DNA from: Chamaecyparis obtusa
Taxonomy: Eukaryota; Streptophyta; Pinopsida; Cupressales; Cupressaceae
NCBI GenBank assembly: GCA_027943335.1
Contig: BSBK01007737.1
Coordinates: 268,501-332,500, forward strand
DNA length: 64,000 nt
Reading direction: 5' to 3'
Of this stretch, positions 24,601 to 37,776 are shown piece after piece. Below the pieces are notes generated by a model, which worked only from the letters and a program-made list of their open reading frames with translations, searched no databases and had not been told where the DNA came from. Position numbers and translations under genes: made by a program. Every line of letters begins with the position of its first letter. The stretch's first letter is position 1.

Positions 24601-25763
24601 ATATTGAGAAACCTAAAGGATTCACCTTATAAGATAGACCTGATATGGTATGCAGATTGAAGAAAGCCCTCTATGGACTTAAGAAAGCCCCTAGAGTATG
24701 GTATGAGAGACTAGATGGATACTTAACAAAGATTGGCTTCAAGAAAGGAGTAGCAGATTGTAATCTATTCATTAGAGAGACATCTGAAGGTTTATTACTT
24801 GTAGCTATATTTGTTGGTGACATTATCTTTGGAGGTAATGAAAAACTTAGTGCTGAATTTTCCAAAGAAATGTAGAATGAGTTTGAGATGAGTACGATTG
24901 GTCCTATCAAATACTTTTTGGGACTAAATGTACAACAGATAGAAAAAGGGATTTTCATTAATCAATCAAAGTATGTGAAAGAGATACTAAAGAAATTCAA
25001 GATGGATGATTGCAAGCCAATAGGAACTCCTATGATCACTAGATGCATGCTTACAAAAGAAGATGACTCACCAACAATAGATATAACATTGTATAAGTCT
25101 ATGATTGGTAAACTCATATATCTTACTCAGACTAGACCTGATATTTCAAATGTAGTTGGCATAGTTGGAAGATTTGTAGTAGAACCTAAACAAAGTCACC
25201 TCATGGTAGTAAAGAGGATATTCATATACTTGCAAGGCACTATAAATTATGGTCTATGGTATCCTAATTCAAAAAATGTTGAGCTTCATGTGTACACTGA
25301 TGCAGATTGGGAAGGATGTGTTGATGACAGAAAGAGTACTTCAGGTGGAGTGGTGTTTCTTGGTGATAGACTTGTCACTTGGACAAGCAAGAAACAAAAT
25401 TGTATTTCTTAGTCAATAGTAGAAGCAGAGTATGTTGCAGCAGCCTTGAATTGTTCTACAATTGTTTGGATCAAGCAGATGATAAAAGATTTTGGAATTC
25501 AGATTGATTATCCTATTGTTATTCACTGTGATAACACTAGCACTATCAATATGTCAAAGAAACTTGTGATGCATTCAAAGACAAAGCACATTGAGATCAA
25601 GTATCACTTCCTAAGAGAGAAAGAAGTAGAGAAAGAAGTCAAGTTGGACTATGTAAGTACTAAAGAATAGTTGGAAAATATATTCACAAAGCCCTTTCCT
25701 AAGGATACTTTTGAGTATCTCAGGGAGAAGTTGGGAGTCATTCCCTTCCCTGATTCTGCTTAG
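21655..25763 (+). pseudogene. Copia-3 gag-pol
   Basis: Starts MEYFRKGSPKFDVENY. Gag and knuckle (first Cys changed to Phe: FFSCNKIGHFSSKC near 22440), protease DSGCSHHM near 22710, integrase HTDLCGP near 23265, and DRGGEF, RT and RNase H up to LGVIPFPDSA and stop at 25761. A one-base loss near 23330 moves the frame from 1 to 3. In-frame stops lie near 22192, 22696, 23547, 24435, 24630, 24873, 25410 and 25668. Judged by conserved residues, most were CAG, CAA or TGG. The RT box reads FVGDIIFGG: the first catalytic Asp is Gly (24816-24818). Confidence 0.92.
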
Positions 25764-26122
25764 AGAAACAAGGAAAGGCATCAGTCCTTTGGGACTGGTG
25801 GAAGGTTGACTACTCTACCTTAGGAGTGGTACCAATGCTTAAAATGAATGGTGCCCTTTGCCATTGATGTCAAAGGGGGAGTACATATAGAGTCATGAAA
25901 AATAGAAGGAAAAGAGGAGTAATATCCTAAGGGGAAGCAACATTCAGTCATGACAGCAGTACAGTTGAGGAAATGGAGAATATTAGATAATATTGCAATA
26001 AATGAAGGATTCATCTTTGGGGAGTTTGAAGAGGAAATGGAGAATGTTATAAAAGAAATATTCATTTGGGTTGATGGTGGTTTTTCATTCCACATGTTTC
26101 CATCAATGCCAAAAGGGGAGAT

Positions 26123-27430
26123 TGTTGGAGATTTGCCAACAAGCCAGTATTGATTGTTTGTTTGTCATCGATGCCAACATATGGAAAGTAGCATGCATGG
26201 AAGTTTTATGAAGTAAGCTTTTAGTATGTGTAGCATGGACATGATATCAGCATGATATCATGGGTGTAGAGGTTAACTGTTAGTACAGATAGTTATATTG
26301 CACTTGGTGTCAGTAGTGTTCCTGACAAAGTAATAGACAACGTTCTGTGTATGGTTGTCCGTAAAGTTATCATGGAGCCTTGCACACTTGGATATATGTT
26401 GAAGACATGTTAGTGATTTTTTAGTTATGGATGCATAGTTTGATGATGAACGTAAGTGAATTTATGCAGTCGCTATTCACCAGTAGTAGTTTCCTGTGTT
26501 TGTTCAAAAGAGCTGACAGAGATTTTATTGGTTCTTGAGTTGCACCTATCTTGAGGGTATGTGCCCTTGGATTTAACCTTGGAGAAGTGTTATTGATGTT
26601 TGGTTAAGAGTGCATAAGTTAATTCAGCTTACAAAGAAAGTTCCAGTTGTTTTGGTAGAGTCAACAGTGTGCAGCGTGCATCTACAATTATTTTATTAGA
26701 TAGGTCCCAGATTGAGTTGTGTGCATAGTAGAGCCGACAGAATGTTTGTTGGAGTTTATTATGGTTTCTCTAATATGATTTCAAGGTGGTTCTAATAGGC
26801 CAACTTGATTATATCATTTGGAGGAAAGATACTTATAGGCAGTCATTTGTGATTGCTGGAGTGTGGTTCATGGTTGATTAAGCAGAGCAGAGCAGAGTGT
26901 GCGAAGTGTTGAACCATCAGAAGAAGCTCTATGTGACCAATTAAAGTAATTTTTCTATTCATTGGAACTAATCCAGACAGCATGTCAAAGTGTAGTTCAC
27001 CAATATCTAGATATAGTGTGTATCTGTTATTCAGAAGGTTGTAGCCTTCACCCATTTGAGCAGTGAGCTCTTGGACAGTGCATCCTCTCCCCTAACAGGG
27101 ACAATTATAAAAGAATCCTAACAGGGTCCAACCCTTAACCAGGTCTACTATACTTAATATATTGTAAAGCTACTCCTAACAAGGTAAAGGATCTTCTAGC
27201 AAGGATCATTATACACTATTCTAGAATATTAGTGGGTATCAAGTCCCATTGGGGTTTTTACCTATTTGGGTTTCCCCGCAACCAAAATATTGGTGTTGTG
27301 TTCAAGTGTTCTTTCATTGTGTTTATGCTTTATGTTTAAGTATACTTAATTGGATAAAGAATTGAAACTTGTAGATAACTGATTCAACCCCCCCCCCTCT
27401 CTTAGTTATCTCTTGGGACTATTCCTAACA
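26123..27430 (+). repeat. 3' LTR of Copia-3
   Basis: 1308 bp, directly after PPT AAAAGGGGAGAT. Ends CCTAACA before the second caccc. Confidence 0.93.
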
Positions 27431-27435
27431 CACCC

Positions 27436-28460
27436 AAATACTGGGATTTAGCTATTGTAATTGCTAGAGAATAATAGAATGATTGACCTTTTACTAATGG
27501 CTTTCCATAGCTTGATAAGATCTATGTTTGTGCTCAATGGAGAAGCATCATTAGTCACTGCAGGTGTGTTCTCCTCTACTATTATGCTACTTTGTACAAT
27601 CTTTTTTCTCACTTCTTCTTTCTTCTTTTCACTCCTGGCTTATTTTCAGCATACAGGTTCACTCTTTTACTCAACAGAATGAAGGCAACTTTTATTCACC
27701 TCAACCAGAAGAATATATAGAGCCCTATCCCTAATTGTGCTCATCATGTGTGACCTAATTATAGATCCTTCTTGGATTCATCACTTAGTGGAGTACCAGT
27801 TCACTTAGGAAACATTCGATGCATGCCCTTGCTTTATCTATCTAATGAAGAAAGTAGTACTTGCGTGTCAAGACACTTTCCTTCATAGGAGATAACACTT
27901 GGTTTTAAAGCCACTGATTTTGGCTTTAAATCCACCAGACTCTCCTCAAACTGATCACCAGTTTAACTCAAAGACTTCCAATTTTAGTGCAAAAAATCTT
28001 GGTCAAAGAGTTGGTTGGAACAGATAGTTGACTATGACTTCCTTGGTTCATACCGGAGTCATTACTAGATCGGTAGAGATTCTCATGTTGTGAATAGGTA
28101 AGGGTCTTTGACCTATTGTTGTCTATTCCTTGGATTACTGGTTGCACCTTCCTCAGTTGTGTTGTTGACACTGGTTGGTTGTTGCTCTCTCTGTACTTGA
28201 ATACACCGGTTGTAGCCAAATCCTTGGTTGAAGGTTGAATCCTCCATTACTTGACTGTTTACTTTATCCGATTGCTGATGCTTTCTATAGTGACCGATGT
28301 TTATATGTTGACATCATCTCCCAAACCATCCCTCCTTCATACAGATCTCCTTGGATCTTAAGACTTAATAGAGATAACAAAACTCTATATTCTTTTGCCA
28401 ATCAATGACAATACTTGTACTTGTAGTAGGCTTACCAGTTACCATCACTTGATGGCAACA
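27436..28460 (-). repeat. 5' LTR of Copia-2, part 2
   Basis: Continues 19898-20303 after the Copia-3 insertion. The two parts sum to 1431 bp against 1430 bp for the 3' LTR. Confidence 0.88.
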
Positions 28461-28591
28461 ACGGGTTCACTGTAATCAGTGGTAACATGATTCCAGTTCT
28501 AATCATTGGTGGTCTTCATGTACAACTTCATTCTTCTGCACCACAGAGTAAAGTTTTCTTTTGAAAACTTTGGTCCTTCCTTTGTCATCAT
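28461..28591 (-). pseudogene. Copia-1 gag start (separated from its body)
   Basis: Minus strand begins MMTKEGPKFSKENFTLW and reads to DYSEP at the Copia-2 target site. The Gag frame resumes at 13479. One stop lies near the middle. Confidence 0.8.
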
Positions 28592-28652
28592 CTTGAATTT
28601 TGCTTTATGCAGTTAAGTGGTAAAGAAAACAAGACTTGGCTCTGATACCAAT

Positions 28653-30064
28653 TGATAGTCCCAACTGGTGCTGAGAGGGGAGGGGTGAATCAATACCTCT
28701 AAAAATTTTGGTCTTAACTTTGGTAAAGTGTACTTATAACTATGATCCAGACAAATTCAAACACGTAATAACAATAAGAAAACAATCACACAGTGACACC
28801 AGATTTATCATGTGGAAACCCAATTAGGGTAAAAACCATGGTGTGAGGAGACCTCACAAATTTTGTAGTCTTTTGGAGTATTCCCTATTAGGAGCCTTCC
28901 CAATTAAAGGATCAAAATGCACTGTTAGATGCGACCCAATTAAGGGATTTGCTACAATAAGGCCGATTAGTGCCTGTCTAGTTAGAGGACTTTGAGCACC
29001 TTGAAAGATGTTACCTGGTTAGGGGATTTGATACAAGGGACCTATTAGAGTCCACCCAAATACTAGTATTTTAACTATTGTAATTTCTAGAAAATAATAG
29101 AGGGATTGACCTTTTACAAATGGCTATGCATAGCTTGATAAGATCTTTGTTTGTGCTCAGCTGAGAAGTGTCACTGGTCACCACAAGTGTGTTCTCCTCT
29201 ACTATTGTGCTTCTTTGCACAATCTTCTTTCTCTCTTCTTCAAACTTCTTACCCTGGCTTCGACAGCTTACAGGTTCACTCTTTTTCTCGATAAAATGAA
29301 GGCAACTTCTATTCACCTTAGGCAAAAGAATATATAGAGCCCTAGCCCTAATTGTTTTCATCACACATGACCTAATTATAGATCATTCTCAGATTCATCA
29401 CTTAGTGGAGTACCAGTTCACTAAGGAAACATCCGATGCATGCCCTCAATTTATCTCCTGTAAAAAGAAAATAATAGATGCATGTCAAGAATCTTTCATT
29501 TACAAGAGATAATGCCTTGTTTTAAAGCCATAGATTTTGGCTTTAAAACCTCCAGATGTGCCCCAAACTGATCATCAGTTTAACTCAAAGACCTTTGGAT
29601 TTGATGCAGAAAATCCTGGTCAAGGAGTTGGTTGGAATAGATAGTTGACTATGAATTCCTTGGTTCATATCGAAGTCATTACTAGATCGATAGAGATCCT
29701 CATGTTTTGAATAGGTAAGGATCTTTGACCTATTATTGTCTCTTCCTTGGCTTACCGGTTGCACCTTCCTTGGTTGTGTTGTTGACATCGGTTAGCTATT
29801 ATATCAGTTGTAGCTAGATCCTCGGTTGAAGGTGGAATACTCTATTACTTGACTGTTTACTTTACCTGGTTGCTAATGCTTTGTCTAGTGACCAGTTTTT
29901 ATATGTTGGCACCATCTGCCAAACCATCCTTCCTTCATACAGATCTCTTTGGATCTTTAGATTTAATAGAGATGACAAAACTCTATCTTCTTTTGCCAAT
30001 CAATGACAATACTTGTACTTGTACCAATAGAAGGCTTACCGGTTACCATCACTTAATGCCAACA
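28653..30064 (-). repeat. 5' LTR of Copia-1
   Basis: 1412 bp, TGATAGTCCC to GCCAACA (plus-strand view), next to the PBS at 28637-28652. Followed by TSD cttta. Confidence 0.88.
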
Positions 30065-30104
30065 CTTTATTTCATAGTAACGGCTTGATTAATCACAATA
30101 ACAG

Positions 30105-30180
30105 AGTGGGGTATGCTATGGAATGCAAGAATTCAACAAGTCTTCCTAGTTTTGGATGTGATTTCAAGTAGAAAAGACAC
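30105..30180 (-). pseudogene. GH31-like exon block, copy 2, between the two nests
   Basis: Minus strand encodes FYLKSHPKLGRLVEFLHS, recalling the GH31 barrel segment FTLxPxxFPxxKLxxFLxxLH. Related decayed copies are near 3826-3893 and 62170-62240. The match is weaker than for the RWEVPY and NLNTDL blocks. The piece is only 117 bp of host sequence between Copia-1 (ends 30064) and Gypsy-1 (starts 30187). Confidence 0.4.
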
Positions 30181-30186
30181 TTCAAT

Positions 30187-31178
30187 TGTCATGTCCCCAA
30201 ATAATTAGTCATTATTTGGCTAAGAAAAAAATTGAAAGAAATTAATTATTTAATATTAATTTGAAAAAGTAATTAATATTAAATAATTACCTACAAGGAG
30301 CTTTTAAACTTTAAGCTACGTGTTTAATAAAGTAGTTCCTTTACGGGAAGACTACAACTACTTTTGGTTGTGAATAAAAGTCGGGCTCGCAAAGGAGGAG
30401 ACATGCTTGGGAATTGAAAGAAATTTGGTAAATAGCGAAAGACCAATTTTCTCCTTTCGTCAGAGTTCCTAACCTATTGGAGGACATGGAGACAGTAAGA
30501 GACAAAAAATTTGTGATGTCTCAGAACCATTGTATTAATCATGTGTTGTGGTGTAATTTATCAATTCTAGGTGGAGTGACCATGCACATAACACATACAT
30601 CTCCAAAACATTCCACATGACATGCATGGAAAGGAGTGAGTCATGGATGTGTAGAAGCAATGGGGTAGCTTGATGGCTATTCACATAAAGGCATCCACTG
30701 GACAAGTGTGGATATGGAAGTTGCACTTTCTTGGGATGTACTGAATGGGACTAACATAAGTCTTAGTTGGTGGCTGGGAAGAAGACAAAATGTGGTGATC
30801 ATGTGACCACCAATCTGGCCTCAGGATGAATTCCTTCACATGAGATATAACACAAGATTGCATGGGGTGAATGTGATATGTCATTCCTCCTCACAGAATG
30901 AATACTTGGTACACAAGTGCCCAAAAACAAACCATCTCTAAGTTACATATTTTTTTAAGTCAGAATATTCTCAGTTTGTATTCAGAAGTTGTGAATGTGT
31001 GAAGTTGAATAATAATAGTAGACTATCAATGATTTCATGTGAAAGAACAATTGTTTCATGCATCCATTTATTATTACTATTGAATTATGTTCATGCCATC
31101 ACCGTAATTTAATTAATGGATAGATTAGAACAGTAAGTTTGAATTGCGAAGACTACGACAGTTACTGGGAATTTTACA
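30187..31178 (+). repeat. 5' LTR of Gypsy-1
   Basis: 992 bp, TGTCATGTCCCC to ATTTTACA, followed by the PBS TGGTATCAGAGCC at 31180-31192. It contains a perfect AT-only inverted repeat (30244-30261 and 30271-30288). Confidence 0.93.
30244..30288. repeat. 18-bp perfect inverted repeat in the Gypsy-1 LTR
   Basis: Arms 30244-30261 and 30271-30288 are exact reverse complements around a 9-nt loop. The 3' LTR keeps both arms unchanged (35987-36004 and 36014-36031) while its loop and flanks differ. Confidence 0.85.
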
Positions 31179-31253
31179 GTGGTATCAGAGCCTTCAATCC
31201 TGCTAGCCTATAGGGTGTTACAAATTTTGTTGGCCAAACATGTTCTGTTAACT

Positions 31254-34200
31254 ATGCAATTAGGTTATTATAACTTCAGGAATACCAAAGATCACCAAAA
31301 TAGAAATCCTACCAGTCAGTCTAGTTCAACCCCACAATTTGAAGTTGAGGATAGTCATACTCAGACATAAGAGGAAATAATTTTTGAACAAAACAATAAC
31401 ATGGGGGAACCAAAAAATAAGAGGGATTTAATTGCTACATTGATGAGAAGCAAACAAGACATGCAAAATAATATAAATACGATGACCAAATTGATGACTC
31501 AATTCATGGCTCAAAATTTGAATCAAAATCAAAATGAAGGTGGTAGGGATGACCGTTCAATAAAGAACAATCAACCTAAAAGAACAACAACAACTAGACC
31601 TTACATGCCAAATTTTACTCCTAGAAATATGCAGCCTGAACATGAACCTACTGTTAGAGAGGTACAAGATGAAATTTTGAATCATTGGGAATCAGGCATG
31701 GTAGAATTTAGAACTCACATGTCTTTTAGAGAATACATGGATTTTAGGATGAAACATAGGCCAGATAGGGGTAGAAATTACAATAGTGAACTTTAGAGGA
31801 AAATAGGAAAGATGTCCATTCCATATTTTCATGGCACTAGCAAGACAACTGCCCAGGCCTAGGTCCAAAAGTTAAACACTTAATTCCAATTAAACCCTAT
31901 GTTGGAAGATGAGGCTATTAAATATGTAGCATTACATTTAGATGGAATAGCACATGAATGGTGGCACCATGGACATATCACATTGGGTCACAATCAGGTG
32001 AACACATATCTTGATTTCACTGAACGCCTTATTGATAGGTTTGATTCCAAAGATCTTGAACTAAATTTGAAAGAATTGACACAATTGAAACAAATAGGGA
32101 TAGTTGAACACTATATAATAGATTTTGAACAAATCATTGTACTTGTCACTGAAATATCAAAGAGGCATAAAATTGTTATTTTTATTGATGGGCTTTCTGA
32201 TTCTTTGAAAGGATGGGTAAAATCTTTAAATCACACCACACTACAAATGGAAATTAAGAAGGCTAAGGAAATAGAACCTTCCTCAAAAGGGAAAAATTGG
32301 AATAAAAGCTTTCAACCAAAACTGGACAAAGATAAAGAGGTTTCCAAAGACACGTTTCCAAAACCCAGACTTGATAAAGAAGAAAGGGATGAACTCAGGA
32401 GATGCAAATTGTGCTTTAGTTGTAAAGAACCATGGCAGCCCAGTCATAGGTGTTTGGGAAAAGAGAAAATTCATTACATTGAAGTAGTATCTAATAGTGA
32501 AGAAGAAGAAAATGTAGATCCCAACCCAAAACCAAAATCAAAAACCATTGAACAGTCTCAAGAAGGGAAAGTTGTAATAGCATCCATGACAGGAACCCCA
32601 CACTATAATATCTTCAAAGTCTGAGGAGTCTTACAGGGACAACGGATCATAGTAATGTTGGATAGTGGAGCTACTCATAATTTCATTGATGCTGCCCTAG
32701 TTAAAAAGTGCAGTTTACATATAGAGGCACATGCAGGATTTAATGTACAGGTTGTAGGGGGGACTAATCTAGTTTGTACTCACAAGGTTCCACAACTGGG
32801 TATTTCTCTTGGTAATTATATAGTCACTGATGATTTTTATGTAGTTGATTTGGTTGATACTAATGTTATTTTGGGAATTCAGTGGATGGAGACCTTGGAT
32901 AAGTATTCTCATAGTTTCAAGCACATGGAGTTTTCTTTCAAAATTGATGGGAAAAAGGTAATTCTCAGAGGAATGACAAATGGTGGACCTCAGATTATCT
33001 TAGCGAATAGAATGTAGGCTATTTTCTATCATCATGATGTTGCTTGGTTAGCACAGTGTTTAATTTATACTAAGGTAACATGTTTTGAATCAAAACATTA
33101 TACAGATGATTTGTTACAACTGTTAGATTCACATAAATTGGTTTTTAGTGATATACCACTAGGAGTACCTCCGGATAGGGGATTTGAACATATTATAGAA
33201 TTGGAAGATGGGGCAAAGCCGGTAATCACTACTCCATACAGGCATCCCAAAGATTTCAAAGATGAAATTGAAAAAACTATTAAAGAGTTATTAGACATGG
33301 GTCATATTAGGCCTAGTTCGAGTCCATTTGCTTCATCGGTGGTATTGGTCAAAAAGAAAGATGGTACTTTATGCATGTGCATAGATTACTGAGCTCTCAA
33401 TAAAAAAACCATAAAAAATAGGTACCCAATTCTTCATATTGATGAATTGTTAGATGAATTACATGGTGTTGTATATTTTTCTAAAATTGACTTGAGATCG
33501 GGGTATCATCATATTAAGTTAAGGGAACAAGATATTCATAAAACTGCTTCCCATTGTCATTATGATCATTATGAATTTTTGGTTATGCCTTTTGGACTGA
33601 AAAATGCTCCAACAACATTTCAGTCTTGTATGAACCATATTTTTATTAAGTAGCTGCAAAAATTCTTGCTTGTTTTCTTTGATGATATCCTAATTTACAA
33701 CCAGACTTGGGGGCAACACCTGAAACATATTGATGAAATTTTGGGTATAATGGAGTCTCAATCTCTATATGCAAAAGCCTCTAAATGTGAATTTGGTATG
33801 ACATAAATTTTATACTTGGGACATATGATCAGTGCCAAAGGTGTGCAGGTGCATCAAGAAAAGATCAGGGCTATTCAAGATTGGCCGCCTCCACGGAAAC
33901 TTTTTGATTTATGAGGTTTCTTTGGACTATGCAGTTATTACATGAGATTTGTTAGAGGGTTTTCACATCTTGGAGTGCCACTAATAGATCTTACCAAATA
34001 GGAGGCATTTAGATGGACTGCAAAATCACAACAGGTATTTGACAAACTCAAGGAGGTAATGAGTTCTTGCCCCATCCTTGCATTACCAGATTTTGATCAA
34101 CCTTTTGTATTAGAGTGCAATGTGTCAGGAAATGACATTGGAGCCATGTTAATACAAAATAAACATCTGATAGTTTTTGACAACAAGAAACTTACTAGTG

Positions 34201-35947
34201 CTGATAAATTGTATTCCATATATGACAAGGAAATGTTAGCTATTATGCATGTGTTAGCTAAATTCAGACAATACTTAGTTGGGGCCAAATTTGTAGTTAA
34301 AACTGATCATAATAGTCTGAAGTATTTCCTTAATCAAAGAGATTTGAATGATAGGTAGCAAAAGTGGATCAGTAAAATTCAAGCTTATGATTTTGAAATT
34401 GAATATGTTAAGGGTAAGAACAACATTGTGGTTGATGCTTTGTCTAGGAGGCCAGAAATAAATGCTTTAAGTGGAGTAACAGCTGATTGGAAATCTTTGT
34501 TGTTGGTAGAATATTCTAAGAATTCTATTGCTTGTGATCTCTTGGATGGGAAGGTTCAGGGAAATAGTTACAAATTTGTGAATGATATTATTTATTACAA
34601 AGATAGAATCTTCTTAGTACCCGAGTCAAAACTAAAGTTGAGAATTTTGCAAATAGTTCATGATTTGCCTTTAGCAGGACATCCAAGTTATTTCAAAACT
34701 TACAAGCACATCCATGAAAGATTCACATGGAAAGGGCTAAAAAATGATGTTTTGCAATATGTCAAGGAAAGTATCACATGTTAGCAGAATAAGGCAGAAC
34801 ATTCTTACCTAGCTGGGTTATTGCAGCCTTTACCTATTTCGAATAAAAAATGGGAAAGTATATCAATGGATTTCATTACTAGTTTAACCCAGGCTCAAGG
34901 TGAAGATTGTATTTTTGTTGTGGTTGATAGACTAACAAAATTTGCACATTTCTTTTCTATCACTATAGACTTCACAACTATTTAGATTGTCAGATTATTT
35001 TTCAAGGAAGTATTTTGATTACATGGTTTTCCAAAGAATATCATTAGTGATTGAGGTAGCAGGTTTTTGAGTAATTTTTGGGCAGAATTATTTAGGCTGA
35101 TAGGTACAAAATTACACCACAACACTAGTTACCATCCTTAGACAGATGGTCAAACTGAAATAGTCAACAAATGGATTGAAGGCTACCTTCGTAATTATGT
35201 TACGGGGCATCATAAGGCTCAGATTCGATGGTTGCATTTGGGGGAGTATTGTTATAACTTATAATACTACTTTCCATGTCTATAGGTATGACATCATTTA
35301 AGGTCTTATATGGGTATGATGTTTTATCCTTTATTGATCTTACTTTCGACAAAAGTAATGTGCCCAAGTCGCGAGATTGGCTTCAAGAATGCCAGGCTAT
35401 CTTGAAATTGCTCAAGGACAATTTACATTGTGCTCAAAACTAGAAAAAGCTTTATACTAATAAGAAGAGGGTGGAACAAAGTTTTGAGGTTGGTGATTTA
35501 GTGTACCTCCAATTACGGCCTTATCGATAATCATCTCTCAAGCGTAGTGGGGCCGAGAAGTTGAAGCCTCGATTTTATGGCCCTTATCAGATTATTGGCA
35601 AAATTGGTGAGGTTGCTTATGAATTGGATTTACCAGTAGGTAGCAGGATACATAATGTGTTCCACGTATCTTGTCTCAAGAAGGCTTTAGGTCAGTAGAT
35701 TACAGTTTCTAAGGCTTTACCTCCCTTGGATGAGGAGGGGAAACTTGCAATGATTCCTAAAAATATTGTAGACATGTGGGATCGGCATCTGTGTAATTGT
35801 ACTATTCAAGAATATATGATCAAATGGAAGGATTTGCCCTTGGACAATGCTACTTGGGAAAATGAGCAGATTTTGGGCCATCCAAATTCACAGTTGCTTG
35901 TGGGCAAGAAACATGCAGCAGGGGAGACTTGTCATGTCCCCAAATAA
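31254..35947 (+). pseudogene. Gypsy-1 gag-pol with chromodomain
   Basis: One frame (3) from Gag (31254 or 31401 start) through a decayed knuckle CFSCKEPWQPSHRC (near 32410), protease MLDSGATHNFID (32655 on), RT with FFDDILIYN (FDD at 33678-33686), RNase H 34059-34358, and integrase with an H-H zinc finger whose first Cys is Ser. A shift to frame 2 occurs near 35255. The C-terminus has a chromodomain-like IQEYMIKWKDLPLDNATWE (35803-35860). The final codons run through the PPT and stop inside the 3' LTR (35945-35947). More than a dozen in-frame stops, mostly at former CAG, CGA or CAA codons, make it non-functional. Confidence 0.92.
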
Positions 35948-36629
35948 TTAGTCATTATATGGCTAAGAAAGAAATTGAAAGAAATTAATTATTTAATATT
36001 AATTTGACAAAGTAATTAATATTAAATAATTACATACAAGGAGTTTCTAAAATTTAAGTTACGTATTTAAGAAAGTAGTTCCTTTACGGGAAGACTACAA
36101 CTACTTTTGGTTGTGAATAAAAGTAGGACTCACAAAGGAGGAGACATGCTTGGGAATTGAAAGAAATTAGGTAGATTGCGGAAGACTAGTTTGCTCCTTT
36201 CATCAAAGTTCTTGACCTATTAGAGGATGTGGAGACAGTAAGAGAAGACAAAGTTGTGATGTCTCAGAACCATTGTATTAATCATGGGTTGTGGCATGAT
36301 TTATCTATTCTGGGTAGAGTGACCATGCACATAACACATACATCTCCAAAAAATTCCACACGACATGAGTGAAAAGGAGCATGTCATGGACACATAGCAG
36401 TAGTGGGGTAGCATGATGGCTATTCACATAAAGGCATCTACTGGACAGGTGTGGATATAGAATTTGCACTTTTGTGGCTTGTGTTGGATGGGACTAACAT
36501 AAGTCTTAGTTGGTGGCTGGGAAGAAGATAGAATGTGGTGATCATGTGACCACCAATCTGGCCTCAGGATAAATTCCTTCACATGGGATATAACACAAGA
36601 TTGCACGGGGTGAGTGTGAGACTTCATTC
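35930..36629 (+). repeat. 3' LTR of Gypsy-1, part 1
   Basis: First 700 bp, directly after PPT GCAGGGGAGACT, ending at the Gypsy-2 target site cattc. Part 2 is 58023-58314. Confidence 0.92.
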
Positions 36630-37529
36630 TATTGTAGGGGCATTCTTGGTCCTCGGTGAATCTGCATGGTGGTGTGTTACTTGGCTGGTGTTACTCAATT
36701 GCAGCCAAGACCGATGGCCTCAATCATTGAAGGAAGCTCGGTCGCTGAAGGAACTCAATAACCTTTGGTGCTCAGTGAAAGTGTTACTCGGTGATGCCTG
36801 TGGTGCTTAGTCGACACTGGTGCTTGGAAATGCTTGGAATGCTTAGTTATCTCATTGGTGCTCAGTTGTTCCGATTTACCAACTGGAGTTTTGTGTGATT
36901 TGTTTGGCCGACTTGGAGCATTTATTATTGGTAGTTGTTACAGGCCAACATGCTAAATTTAATTATTGTAAGGCTATTTGAGAGCTGACCTATATTGCAT
37001 TTAATATTTGTTAGGAGGAGTTAATGGTTTCATCCAACCAACTTATGGCTGATGATTAGTATTTAAGGAATGTTTGGGTAGTTGTTTTAGGCATGACTTA
37101 GAGAGATCATGAAAGCAGATCTGAGGGTAGCTGATTAGCAAAGTTGTGGAAAAGATCCCGCGAGATCTTGCAAATCAGATTGTTATCTGATAGTTTGTAC
37201 TAGTAGAGCTAGTGGTTTGCACACTTGGAGACAAGGAGATTGCTTGGAGGCTTGCAAGCTCAAGTTTAGATCTTCCTTAGGGTTTCCATTAGTTGCTGAT
37301 AGTTTTTAGAATTGAACTAGCTGGGGTTGTATTGGATCTTGGTGATCTTGCAGAATTGTTTTTGATTATAATTGGACCTAACCTAGAAGACCTTACAGCC
37401 AGGCATGTTAATGTAAAATATGTTTTGAACATATCTTACTTTTTTGTTTTGTGTATTTTCGCTATGTTGTTCTGAAGTTGCAAGGTTTGGACTATCCTTA
37501 ATTGGATCCACCATCCCTTGGCTACGTCA
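36630..37529 (+). repeat. 5' LTR of Gypsy-2
   Basis: 900 bp, ends GGCTACGTCA before the PBS. Matches 57115-58017 throughout. Confidence 0.9.
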
Positions 37530-37776
37530 AGTGGTATCAAAGATGAGTTGATCTTATGGAGTGAAGGTTGACCTAGTAAGGCTGATCTTGGGAAGTTAAT
37601 CTTGTTGGTAAAGAGATCATATGATTTAGAGTTGCAGATCCAGAGCACTGAACTTGTGGAATCTTGCCCTAGTTGTTTGTGAGGTGGCAGGTTGATCTGA
37701 CTTGCATACAACTTGGAGATTGTCACAAGGTGGTCAGTGTAGGGTTTGTTATAGAGGGTTTCTCTTATCTTTAAGG

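Larger units (their letters stand above)
20304..27430 (+). mobile_element. Copia-3, full-length, inserted in the Copia-2 5' LTR
   Basis: LTRs 20304-21597 and 26123-27430 (TGTTGGAG...CCTAACA), perfect TSD caccc at 20299-20303 and 27431-27435, PBS at 21600, PPT at 26111-26122. The uninterrupted target is visible in the sister LTR near 13873. Total length is 7127 bp. The LTRs are about 90% identical by eye; the right copy is 14 bp longer, partly through a small duplication of 'atgatatc' near 26240. Confidence 0.95.
13480..28460 (-). mobile_element. Copia-2, same family as Copia-1, inserted in Copia-1 gag
   Basis: 3' LTR 13480-14909, interior 14910-19897, 5' LTR in two pieces 19898-20303 and 27436-28460 (split by Copia-3). 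Intact LTR length is about 1430 bp for both. Copia-1 gag continues from 13479 to 28466 without loss. The flanking pentamers gtggg (13475-13479) and acggg (28461-28465) are a probable decayed TSD. The LTRs look roughly 88-90% identical by eye. Confidence 0.88.
10935..30064 (-). mobile_element. Copia-1 (outer), deleted and nested
   Basis: Ends TGACTGTCCC and GCCAACA (plus-strand view) with 5-bp TSDs cttta at 10930-10934 and 30065-30069; the array unit continues across the gap. Parts: truncated 3' LTR 10935-11119, pol/gag remnant 11120-13479, Copia-2 insertion 13480-28460, gag start and leader 28461-28652, 5' LTR 28653-30064. RT and RNase H are missing. Confidence 0.9.
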
